The notes below the pieces were generated by a model. The model saw nothing but the letters and a program-made list of their open reading frames with translations, did not search any database and was not told the DNA's origin. Shown here one piece after another: positions 7,194-13,804 of a stretch of DNA of 24,085 nucleotides. Position numbers and translations under genes: made by a program. Location of the stretch: the IMG/VR virus record IMGVR_UViG_3300042549_004264, positions 1 to 24,085 of that record; one strand, written 5' to 3'. Position 1 is the stretch's first letter. Each line of letters starts with the position of its first letter. The stretch is from a virus.

Positions 7194-7607
7194 TTAGTTC
7201 ACGACCAGGAAGTTCACCCGTGTCTCCGCCGTGGGGTTGGCGTTTGGATGGATGGTGAACGATCCGGCAGCAGGGATAACGTGGACACCTTTCATGGTGG
7301 CATCGTTGGAACCGACGGTGGCAAGGATCACGGAGTCAGCCGTTACACGGGAGTTCGTGACAACCAATGATGTAGCTCCGGCAGCGAAGTTCACGCTGCC
7401 TGCGTTCTTGTTGATCGTCCGTGCACCTGTGGTGGCTGCGGCGGTGATGGTCTTGTCAACCACCACGTTCGAGTGCTGGGCACCGAGGAGGTCAGCTACG
7501 AGGATAGCCTTGGGCGTGAGCGAGTCGGCTTTGGCGACCACGACTTTGTCAGTGGAAGCAGTTACCGTGCTCGTTGTCTGGAGGGTCTTGATGTCTTCAA
7601 GTTGCAT
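7194..7607 (-). CDS. Capsid decoration / head-surface-like protein, 137 aa
   Basis: The protein starts MQLEDIKTLQTTSTV. The C-terminal two thirds is a repetitive beta-rich body: TITAAATTGARTINKNAGSV, then NFAAGATSLVVTNSRVTADS and VILATVGSND, ending with AETRVNFLVVN. The pattern 'A-T-I-N-K-x-A-G-x-V-x-F-A-A-x-x-T-S-L-V-V-T-N-S-x-V' is widespread in small phage structural proteins next to capsid or fibre genes. The position directly after the major capsid gene and before a strong terminator supports a decoration or stabilising role on the capsid. It could instead be part of a trimeric fibre, since the same motif occurs in fibre heads. Virion association is likely; the precise role is inferred. 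Confidence 0.65.
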   Translation of the reverse strand: MQLEDIKTLQTTSTVTASTDKVVVAKADSLTPKAILVADLLGAQHSNVVVDKTITAAATTGARTINKNAGSVNFAAGATSLVVTNSRVTADSVILATVGSNDATMKGVHVIPAAGSFTIHPNANPTAETRVNFLVVN

Positions 7608-7628
7608 GATGGTGATGGGTAAAGGTTA

Positions 7629-7659
7629 AGGCGGGCGCAGGGATCACCTACGCCCGCCT
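7629..7659 (-). terminator. Hairpin between major capsid and decoration genes (attenuator-like)
   Basis: A perfect 9-bp inverted repeat, AGGCGGGCG at 7629-7637 and CGCCCGCCT at 7651-7659, with a 13-nt loop, sits entirely in the 57-bp gap after the capsid stop. The leftward tail (TAACCTTTACCC) is only weakly T-rich. It may be a partial terminator or an mRNA-stabilising 3' hairpin. Confidence 0.45.
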
Positions 7660-7664
7660 ATGAC

Positions 7665-9002
7665 TTATGCTGCTGGAGTGGTGGAAGTGCGTTTAAAGCA
7701 AATTGCAAATCCAAAACGAGTTTTCACGCGACGCGATGCGCTCGCCAGCACTCCACGGAAGAAACCAATGGTGCCGTCTGGGTTGGTGGTCTCGTTGAGG
7801 ATGTTCTTCCACTTGAAGTCTCCGGTGTAGGAGACGGGGTCGAACTTGACCGGACCAGCTCCGGAGAGCGGGGCGGGGATGAGGATCTCCATCACCTCGC
7901 GGTGCAGGACGTGGGCGACCTCGTAATCCGCAGTGTCGTAAGACGCGTTGGTGGTGAGGATACCGTTGGTCATCGTCTCAGGGCGAACACGGGTGAAGGT
8001 ACCGCTGGAGATGGTGCCACGGATACCGATGTCGTCGCAGAGGTGGTAGAAGCCACGGAACGAACCGTCCACACCGAGCGGGGCGATAAGCTCGCTGACC
8101 TTGCCGGAGTTCTTGCGGATGTCCTCGCGGTAGCCGTCTTCCTGTTTGAGGCGAAGGGACGCTTCGCTGGACAGGACGAGGCCGAACACGGGAGAACCGT
8201 TCTCCACGCCGAACGAACCTTCCTTGGCTCCCTCGCGGATCATCCGGAGGCGGATGCGGTCGAGGATGGCGTTGGAGATGTAGGCGGTCGGGGTGTAATC
8301 GACATCCGTTCCCGAGGTCACGAAGTCGTTGATGAAGTCAACAGCGGTCGTGGCGACACCCTCGAAGAGAGTGCCTGCGGACACGTCGATGACGGTGACG
8401 ATTGGGGTTCCGGTGGCAAGGCAGGGAACGAGGTTGGCGCAAGATGCGTCATACTCGTCACGGTGGCGCTCTTCCCAAGTGCGACCCACAGCGTCCTTCA
8501 TCAGATCGACGATGGCGGTGAGTTGCTGAAGACCCTCAAACGAGTGGCGGAGATCCTCAACGTCGAGACGTGGGGATTCGATCACACCCTTCTGAAGGTT
8601 GTATTGCTTGATGGAGCGTTGGAAGTGCAGGAAGGACTTCGCGTCTTGTGGACCGAGGTGATCCTCGGAAGCACCGGCGAAGTTCTGACCGAGGGAGTTG
8701 TTGAACGCATTGGCGGAAAGCAGGCTTCCACCGAGGTTCGTCCAGCTCACACCCATGGTGCCTGCATCCGCGTCACCGTTTGCACCGGTGTTCGGGAGCG
8801 TGCGCTCATAGATGAGGGTCGAGAGACGATAGCCCATTCCTTGCGGGAACGTGCCCTTCTTCAGAAGGTCATACCACGGGCTTGTGCCCAGCTTGTGCTT
8901 GTGGATGTCCTTGCCGATGCGGCCTGCCTCTTGAGTGAGCCAGGAGTCGATATTAACGGTGCCGTCACCGCCTTGGGTGAACATGTGGGATGTGGTGCTC
9001 AT
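7665..9002 (-). CDS. Major capsid protein
   Basis: 445 residues from MSTTSHMFTQGG at 9000-9002; the in-frame extension to 9164 has the composition of leader sequence and crosses a structured RNA, so it is rejected. Capsid-like features are an N-terminal arm, an extended loop region (YERTLPNTGANGDADAGTMG), a helix-rich middle (EDLRHSFEGLQQLTAIVDLM, then DAVGRTWEERHRDEY) and an alpha/beta A-domain-like stretch (PTAYISNAILDRIRLRMIRE). A further structural stretch is VENGSPVFGLVLSSEASLRL. The size fits HK97-fold phage capsids. Context is strong: immediately downstream of a scaffold-type gene and portal, and upstream of a small decoration-like protein. No maturation protease is visible in the window. 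Identification rests on size and context more than on a sequence signature. Confidence 0.8.
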   Translation of the reverse strand: MSTTSHMFTQGGDGTVNIDSWLTQEAGRIGKDIHKHKLGTSPWYDLLKKGTFPQGMGYRLSTLIYERTLPNTGANGDADAGTMGVSWTNLGGSLLSANAFNNSLGQNFAGASEDHLGPQDAKSFLHFQRSIKQYNLQKGVIESPRLDVEDLRHSFEGLQQLTAIVDLMKDAVGRTWEERHRDEYDASCANLVPCLATGTPIVTVIDVSAGTLFEGVATTAVDFINDFVTSGTDVDYTPTAYISNAILDRIRLRMIREGAKEGSFGVENGSPVFGLVLSSEASLRLKQEDGYREDIRKNSGKVSELIAPLGVDGSFRGFYHLCDDIGIRGTISSGTFTRVRPETMTNGILTTNASYDTADYEVAHVLHREVMEILIPAPLSGAGPVKFDPVSYTGDFKWKNILNETTNPDGTIGFFRGVLASASRRVKTRFGFAICFKRTSTTPAA

Positions 9003-9028
9003 GTTGGTTGTATTGGATTGGAGGTTGA

Positions 9029-9079
9029 GTTCTAACGGACTCACCGGGAAGCTCGGTGAAATTGACGGGTTAGAACCCG
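9029..9079 (-). promoter_or_regulatory. Structured leader RNA just upstream of the major capsid start
   Basis: GTTCTAAC (9029-9036) pairs with GTTAGAAC (9069-9076), enclosing a second stem TCACCG (9041-9046) / CGGTGA (9054-9059). The right outer arm also belongs to a competing perfect hairpin, CGGGTT (9066-9071) / AACCCG (9074-9079). The structure ends 26 nt before the capsid ATG. It may control translation or stability of the capsid message; function is inferred. Confidence 0.5.
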
Positions 9080-9183
9080 CCTTATGCTCCCTGTTTCCGA
9101 TCCGACAATTACATGCGCTACAATGCCGCGAGGAGGCGTGCCGGGTCGATGTTCGATGGCACATTACGCATTAACGCGAGTTT

Positions 9184-9211
9184 GTTGCAAGTGCAAAACA
9201 TTGCATTTGCA
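9184..9211. repeat. Near-perfect palindrome in the capsid leader (operator-like)
   Basis: Arms TTGCAAGTGCAA and TTGCATTTGCAA match as inverted repeats at 11 of 12 positions and are separated by AACA. It lies directly beyond the scaffold terminator, inside the 279-bp gap before the capsid gene. AT-rich, it could be a protein-binding site or part of a promoter; on the minus strand a TTGCAA box is followed 18 bp later by TAATGT. Confidence 0.45.
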
Positions 9212-9218
9212 ATAAAGA

Positions 9219-9257
9219 CAAAAATCCCCGCAGCCGTTTTACCGGACTGCGGGGATT
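9219..9257 (-). terminator. Intrinsic terminator after the scaffold gene
   Basis: A perfect 11-bp inverted repeat, AATCCCCGCAG (9223-9233) and CTGCGGGGATT (9247-9257), with a 13-nt loop that can extend pairing by CCG/CGG. Read leftward the stem ends in TTTTTGTCT. It sits 25 bp after the scaffold stop codon and separates the packaging/scaffold operon from the capsid gene. Confidence 0.88.
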
Positions 9258-9281
9258 GCGTAACCATCCATTACGGATGTC

Positions 9282-10436
9282 TCAGCCGCCGAACTGTTTC
9301 TTGTAGCGTTCGAGAAGCCCCTCGTCATCGTCGGAGCTGTCGGACGCGCCACCTGTGTCCGGTGTCAGTCGAGGTGACTGTCTCCGGTATGTGGCGATGT
9401 CGTCGCTGAGTTCCTCCACAGTTCTCTGAGCCTTGGCGAATTGCTTGAGGATCTTCGGCAGGAGTTCCCCGGCGATGGCGTTGTAGGAGTGGAGGTGCTG
9501 AGGCACGGCACTCGGGTCGGTGTCCCTGACCTTCGCGGTGAGTTCCTCGATGTTCACCCCTTCGATGGATTTGAGGAACGGAATTTTCGAGGTGAGGCGT
9601 TCGGCCACCTGATCCACCGTTGCCTTGCGGGCTTCGGCGGCTTTCAGGAGTTCGGCCTGCTGCTGCTTCGTGCGTGCGGCTTCGAGTTCCGCGAGCGAAG
9701 AGTCGGCATTGTCGAGGATTTCCTGACGTTTTGCTTTGAGCGGCTGCACCTTGGCAGCGAGTTCGCGCATCTCGTAGTGGTCGTCCGGATCAACGTCGAG
9801 TCCGCTGGTCAGTTCTTTGAACTTGGCACGGCGCACCTTGTCGTCTGAGATTTCCAGAACCGAGGCGAGTTCGTCCGGATCTACGCCGATGCGTTCGGCA
9901 AGGGCATCCGACTTCTGGAGAATCTCCTGAAGAGGTTTAGCCACCGCCTCTCGGTAAGCTTCGCTCTCGGTGATGTTGGTGACAGCGATCTTGGATTCAT
10001 ATTCCTTGATCTTGGATTCCAGTTCGTCGGCGCGTGCGGCCTTCGCCTCGAACTCCTTGAGACGGGCTTCCGTCTGCGCCCGAGTCTGGGTTTCGGTGTC
10101 CAGGGTGCGCTTGAGTTCGGAGTTCTCTTTCCGGAACTCCTCGAACCTGCGGTGCTGCGGGGAACCTTCCTTATAGGGATTGTCCTTGCTAGTTTCGATT
10201 TTCGACTCCGGCTCTTCCTTGTCGATCTCGTCGGTCGGAAGTTCAAGGTCCGGTTTCTCGGCGAGGTCGTCGATCTCCTTCATCGGTTCCGATTTCACGG
10301 GTTCCGATTTCACGGGTTCCGGCTCCGGCTCTTGGGACGCGGGTTCAGACTTGGGGTTCATAAACGCCTCGAAGCTGTCCACGAAGGACAGGTCATCGGC
10401 GTTCGACGTTGGTGGTTCTGCGAGTTCTGTGCTCAT
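9282..10436 (-). CDS. Capsid scaffolding protein
   Basis: 384 residues, highly charged and almost entirely helical by composition. The N-terminus is acidic and Pro/Glu-rich with a short repeat (EPEPEPVKSEPVKSEP, residues ~37-52). A long coiled-coil region follows (FEEFRKENSELKRTLDTETQ through KAARADELESKIKEYESKIA, then a second around LAELEAARTKQQQAELLKAA). The C-terminus ends GLLERYKKQFGG with a basic tip, as expected for scaffold-capsid contact. Position between portal and major capsid protein is the classic scaffold slot. Scaffolds guide procapsid assembly and then leave. No protease domain is fused. The start at 10434-10436 is preceded by CAACGACC and no Shine-Dalgarno. A strong terminator follows. 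Confidence 0.8.
   Translation of the reverse strand: MSTELAEPPTSNADDLSFVDSFEAFMNPKSEPASQEPEPEPVKSEPVKSEPMKEIDDLAEKPDLELPTDEIDKEEPESKIETSKDNPYKEGSPQHRRFEEFRKENSELKRTLDTETQTRAQTEARLKEFEAKAARADELESKIKEYESKIAVTNITESEAYREAVAKPLQEILQKSDALAERIGVDPDELASVLEISDDKVRRAKFKELTSGLDVDPDDHYEMRELAAKVQPLKAKRQEILDNADSSLAELEAARTKQQQAELLKAAEARKATVDQVAERLTSKIPFLKSIEGVNIEELTAKVRDTDPSAVPQHLHSYNAIAGELLPKILKQFAKAQRTVEELSDDIATYRRQSPRLTPDTGGASDSSDDDEGLLERYKKQFGG
10287..10316. repeat. Tandem 15-bp repeat inside the scaffold gene
   Basis: TTCCGATTTCACGGG occurs twice head-to-tail (10287-10301 and 10302-10316), with a partial third copy starting at 10317. It encodes the VKSEP repeat in the acidic N-terminal region. Such in-frame tandem copies can vary in number without breaking the protein. 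Confidence 0.8.
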
Positions 10437-10445
10437 GGTCGTTGT

Positions 10446-10766
10446 TTATTCTGGTTGGAGATGATCCCATTCGCCGAGGTCGGCGGCTTCGGGGGTGTAG
10501 TGGGCGAGGGCTTCAAGGCGTTCATACACCCCGGACACCCCGGCGTGATATGCCGCCTTGCGGGCGATGATGGCGTCAGTGTATGTCGTGAGCATGGTGT
10601 CGCTCACCTTGTTCTGTTCGCCGAGCATATTCATGGCGGCGATGAAAGCGGGTTCCCGTAGGACGCGCTTGAGGGCTTCCCGGTTCTCGGGGTTCTGGAC
10701 GAAGCGTGAGAGCTTCGCCGGAACGAGCGATTGGCGGGGCGGTTCGGTCATGTTTTCTGGTATCAT
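10446..10766 (-). CDS. Hypothetical 106-aa protein between portal and scaffold
   Basis: The start MIPENMTEPP (ATG 10764-10766) overlaps the portal stop as ATGA, favouring it over the internal Met. The protein is helical by composition: SRFVQNPENREALKRVLREP, then AFIAAMNMLGEQNKVSD, then AYHAGVSGVYERLEALAHYT. It has a short acidic tail ending LQPE. No named family is recognised. Small helical proteins in this slot occur in podovirus-like morphogenesis clusters, and co-translation with portal and scaffold suggests a head-assembly role. Function is inference from position. Confidence 0.6.
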   Translation of the reverse strand: MIPENMTEPPRQSLVPAKLSRFVQNPENREALKRVLREPAFIAAMNMLGEQNKVSDTMLTTYTDAIIARKAAYHAGVSGVYERLEALAHYTPEAADLGEWDHLQPE

Positions 10767-13030
10767 AATCTTTCGCTATACGTGAGCGACGGCGACTGCA
10801 ATGTGCGCTGCGCCATCATTGCGGCACGGGTGTCATTGATCGCGAGGGACTGCTGCGACTTTGCTTGAAGTTCGGCGATTTTCAAAGCCCCGAGCTGCTG
10901 CTGAAGTTGGAGCTTGAACTCCTCTTGCGCGATCTTGAGTTCGGCGAGGCGCATCTTCGCTGCGGCCTCGGTGTCCTCCGTTCCGGCAGCCGGGGCTTCC
11001 CCGCCTTCCTTGCGCTGGTCGTTGCGGAGCTTGCGCTCGAAGTTGTCCACGATCTGCGTGAGGTTGTTGATGCCTTCCTTGACGATGCCGAAGACTGCCC
11101 GTTGTCCGGGGTCTCGGGCGAGCGGTTCGGCGTGCTGTCCGAGATGCTGGAGCATGGCACGCATCCCCGGCAGCGCGGCGACAGGGTCGATGGTGCCCGT
11201 CTCGATCCCTTCGACCGTCTGCTGGAGCGGCTTGGCGTGGATGAGCGCGTGGGTTGCGTGGAGTTCCTGCGGGTTGACCCCGATGGGGTTCCCCTGGAGA
11301 AGGAGGATGTTCTCCATCTCGGCGACCTTGGCTTCGACGTTCAGCCTTTCCGTTTCCGGACGCTGTGCGAACTGACCTGCGTTCTGGTAGCCGACGATGT
11401 CGGAGACGATTTCGTAGATGAGATTCTTCTGCCCGATCTCGTCGAGGTTCGGGAGCAGGGCGATGAGGCGTTGAAGACCCATGGTGCGGTAGGCCGGATT
11501 GCCCGCACCAATCGCACGGGTGGCATACGTCGAGTCGTGGTCGATGGCTTTGAGTGCTTCCTTCGGAACGCCTTTCTTTTCGACCCGTGCATTGAACTCG
11601 CGGATGAGCGGATCGGAAGACGAGCCGCCCACAATCCGGCGAACCATCTCTCGGATCACACGATCCCACGATGCGTAGAACAGGTCGAGACTGGCCGAGT
11701 CGCTGCCCGCCATCTCTTCCATCTGCGCTTCGGAGTTCAGGCGGTTCTGATAAACCTCGCCGCGCTTGGAGTTACCACCAGCGGTGAACATGCTTCCGCT
11801 CTCGGCCATCCTGTCCTTGACCTCGGCAAGCATCGGCATCGACGACTGGGCGAGGTTCGGAACGGCTTTCTCCACGATGTCAACGCCGGGGGACAGAACG
11901 CCGAAGTTTCCGAAGTAGGAGAACTTCAGTTCGTCGAGGGCTTTCTGACTCTGCGGCTGCACCATGATCGCGCCGGAGAGCATGGCCGAATCGGACATCA
12001 TGCACATCATGCGGTTGTGAAGCTGGACGAGCGGGTAGAGGGTGTGGCCGAGGCCGCGTATTCCGTGAAACGTGCCGTTGCCGATGCCGTAGCAGAAGAA
12101 CACGAACGCCTCGTTCACCGTCTTGTATTTCGAGGGGACGTGGCACAGGCAATCGTTGTCACCATCCTTCTCAAGGAGGTGGAAAGAGATCGTACCGTCG
12201 AACTCACGGACGAGGGCACGGAGGATGCGGACGTGCTGGTATTTCCGGTTGAACACCGCGTCGTTGTTCTTGATCTCCATCTGGAGAGTCTCGTATTCCC
12301 CGATGGCTCCGGTGGATGCCTTGTCCGTGGCGCGGCTGATGGCTTTCATCACGGCAGCCACGTCCCACCCGAGTTCGGTGGCTTTCGCCTCGTCGCGGAT
12401 GTAATCGTAAAGCTCGGTGACGGAGATGTCCTGCTTGGAAATCGCGATCTGGATTTTCTCCTCAGAGGCGGGAGTTTGGCGGGGGATGTGGAAGTCGCCG
12501 AATCCGGCCACCTCGAAACGCCAATCGGTCGTGTCGGGAAAGTAGCTGATTCCTACGCCATGGGTCACGAACTTATCGACGAGCGACATGAAGTGTGATG
12601 CGAAGCTCGGCCACTTGCGGATCGTGCGGGTAAGTTCCTCGGAGATGATCCGGTTGTATTCAAACCGTTCCGACTCCTCGCCGAACTCGGTGTTCACGTT
12701 GAGCAGAGTTTTGGGTGTGAAGATGATGTCGTTGAAACCATTGCACACACGCTGGATGATCTTAGCCCCTTGGAGGAAGTTCGCGTTCGCACGGGAAGAC
12801 TGGCCTTGCGCACGGAGAGCGGCGGGATTGAACGGCGGATCGCCATCCTTCATACCCTGCACCCGCACACGGGCGGTCGCGCTCGCCTCGTCGTCCTCAA
12901 GCATCTTGTTATAGATGCCACGGATGGTTTTCGCCGAGGTGGCGCGGGACTCCGGGGCTTTGCCTTTCTCGTCGATCAGCTTCAGGTCTGATCCGAGTTG
13001 CTCGACTTCTTCAAGTGGGGTGATGTTCAT
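10763..13030 (-). CDS. Portal protein (podovirus-like head-tail connector)
   Basis: 755 residues, within the range of large podovirus-type portals. An N-terminal helical region (residues 1-60) is followed by the body with GAKIIQRVCNGFNDIIFTP, SHFMSLVDKFVTHGVGISYF and RFEVAGFGDFHIPRQTPASE. The stretch GIRGLGHTLYPLVQLHNRMM leads to the core around residues 345-460, ending in NRLNSEAQMEEMAGSDSASL and DLFYASWDRVIREMVRRIVG. A long C-terminal coiled-coil/barrel-type helix follows (RLAELKIAQEEFKLQLQQQL). It forms the dodecameric DNA channel at one vertex. It starts 2 bp after the small terminase stop and overlaps the next gene by ATGA. Identification combines size, C-terminal helix and gene order between terminase and scaffold. 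Confidence 0.85.
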   Translation of the reverse strand: MNITPLEEVEQLGSDLKLIDEKGKAPESRATSAKTIRGIYNKMLEDDEASATARVRVQGMKDGDPPFNPAALRAQGQSSRANANFLQGAKIIQRVCNGFNDIIFTPKTLLNVNTEFGEESERFEYNRIISEELTRTIRKWPSFASHFMSLVDKFVTHGVGISYFPDTTDWRFEVAGFGDFHIPRQTPASEEKIQIAISKQDISVTELYDYIRDEAKATELGWDVAAVMKAISRATDKASTGAIGEYETLQMEIKNNDAVFNRKYQHVRILRALVREFDGTISFHLLEKDGDNDCLCHVPSKYKTVNEAFVFFCYGIGNGTFHGIRGLGHTLYPLVQLHNRMMCMMSDSAMLSGAIMVQPQSQKALDELKFSYFGNFGVLSPGVDIVEKAVPNLAQSSMPMLAEVKDRMAESGSMFTAGGNSKRGEVYQNRLNSEAQMEEMAGSDSASLDLFYASWDRVIREMVRRIVGGSSSDPLIREFNARVEKKGVPKEALKAIDHDSTYATRAIGAGNPAYRTMGLQRLIALLPNLDEIGQKNLIYEIVSDIVGYQNAGQFAQRPETERLNVEAKVAEMENILLLQGNPIGVNPQELHATHALIHAKPLQQTVEGIETGTIDPVAALPGMRAMLQHLGQHAEPLARDPGQRAVFGIVKEGINNLTQIVDNFERKLRNDQRKEGGEAPAAGTEDTEAAAKMRLAELKIAQEEFKLQLQQQLGALKIAELQAKSQQSLAINDTRAAMMAQRTLQSPSLTYSERL

Positions 13031-13032
13031 TG

Positions 13033-13752
13033 TCAGAGTTCCTTGTGCATAACCTCTGCGTCGAGGGTTACGGTTTTTTTGGCGCGGGGTTTGCGGGGGT
13101 CAAATTCAAGGATGTTGACATCGACACCGGCACGCTGCTGGACAGCGACCTCTTTAACCTTACGGTTCATGTCGAGCGCCTCACGCGCCATATCGACGAC
13201 GATCTTGGCATCCTTCCAATCCTTCACCCTTGGAGGGTCGATGAAAATGTTGCGGAGCTGCTTGAGCGAGATGGCGGCGGACAGGGTGGCCGTGACCTCC
13301 TGGATCGACTCGGCGGTGTGCGACATTGTGTCGAGCATCTCAAGCTGCCTGTCAACGACGGAGAGAACCCCCGCGAACGCGGCCATCTCTTCCGGCGTGC
13401 GCGGGTCAGGGCGCGAGTCCATTGCGGAGAAACCCATCTCCACATACTCTTGCTGGAGTTCCGAGAGTTCCCGGTATTCGCAGAGCGTGGCATGGTCGGG
13501 GTCGTAGATCCCTTCTTTCTTCCGCTTTTCGATTCCGAATGTGGAAACCTTCCGCAGCGCGAGGTCGATCTCCTCCTGCGAAACTTTCACGTTGAGCCGG
13601 ATGCCGCCTTTCTGCAACCACTGTCCTATGGTGATAGCCGAAGTGTCTGTCAGGTCGGCGACCTGTTTGGGTTTGGCACCGTGGTTCGCCACGTCGTCAA
13701 GCACCCGCCGGACGAACTCCGGTGGGAAGGGTGCGAGGTTTCTTGCTGCCAT
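13033..13752 (-). CDS. Terminase small subunit-like DNA-binding protein
   Basis: 239 residues. Residues ~10-47 form a helix-turn-helix: FPPEFVRRVLDDVANHGAKP, then KQVADLTDTSAITIGQWLQK with the 'ITIGQWLQKGGI' recognition-helix pattern. Long helices follow (GVLSVVDRQLEMLDTMSHTA, then ALDMNRKVKEVAVQQRAGVD), which would oligomerise, and a basic C-terminal tail (DPRKPRAKKTVTL). This layout (N-terminal HTH, helical oligomerisation region, basic tail) is that of small terminases, which recognise the packaging site and deliver DNA to the large subunit. It stands divergent from the large terminase gene, 52 bp apart. A plain transcription regulator is the alternative, but position directly before portal favours terminase. 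Confidence 0.7.
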   Translation of the reverse strand: MAARNLAPFPPEFVRRVLDDVANHGAKPKQVADLTDTSAITIGQWLQKGGIRLNVKVSQEEIDLALRKVSTFGIEKRKKEGIYDPDHATLCEYRELSELQQEYVEMGFSAMDSRPDPRTPEEMAAFAGVLSVVDRQLEMLDTMSHTAESIQEVTATLSAAISLKQLRNIFIDPPRVKDWKDAKIVVDMAREALDMNRKVKEVAVQQRAGVDVNILEFDPRKPRAKKTVTLDAEVMHKEL

Positions 13753-13760
13753 GCAGACAG

Positions 13761-13788
13761 AGAATAGTCAGGGGTGTCAGACTATCAA
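13761..13788 (-). promoter_or_regulatory. Sigma70-like promoter for the packaging operon, overlapped by an inverted repeat
   Basis: On the minus strand, TTGATA (13783-13788), 16-bp spacer, TATTCT (13761-13766). The -10 box ends 8 bp before the small-terminase ATG, so the transcript would start about 2 nt upstream of the codon. Arms ATAGTC / GACTAT (13764-13769 and 13780-13785) form an inverted repeat touching both boxes, a plausible operator. Predicted from sequence only. Confidence 0.5.
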
Positions 13789-13804
13789 GACAAAATGTGG
13801 AAAA

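Noticed and set aside
9020-9080. Possible tRNA in the capsid leader (GGTTCTAAC resembles a T-arm)
   Set aside because: The T-loop would need a purine where T occurs, the T-stem does not pair properly with a 7-nt loop, and no acceptor or anticodon arm can be drawn. A regulatory RNA structure explains the pairing better.
9062-9085. Rightward promoter-like TTGACG...TATGCT in the capsid leader
   Set aside because: The spacer is only 15 bp, no rightward gene follows, and the bases are explained by the RNA hairpins.
9003-9164. Upstream extension of the capsid frame to 9164
   Set aside because: The added residues are Cys-, His- and Arg-rich, unlike a capsid N-terminus, and the DNA folds into strong hairpins. 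MSTTSHMF at 9002 is a normal start.
10865-12598. Long rightward open frame (577 codons) opposite the portal gene
   Set aside because: It is an antisense shadow in GC-rich DNA. The portal frame has a coherent protein-like sequence and overlapping neighbours, while this frame has biased composition and no recognisable motif.
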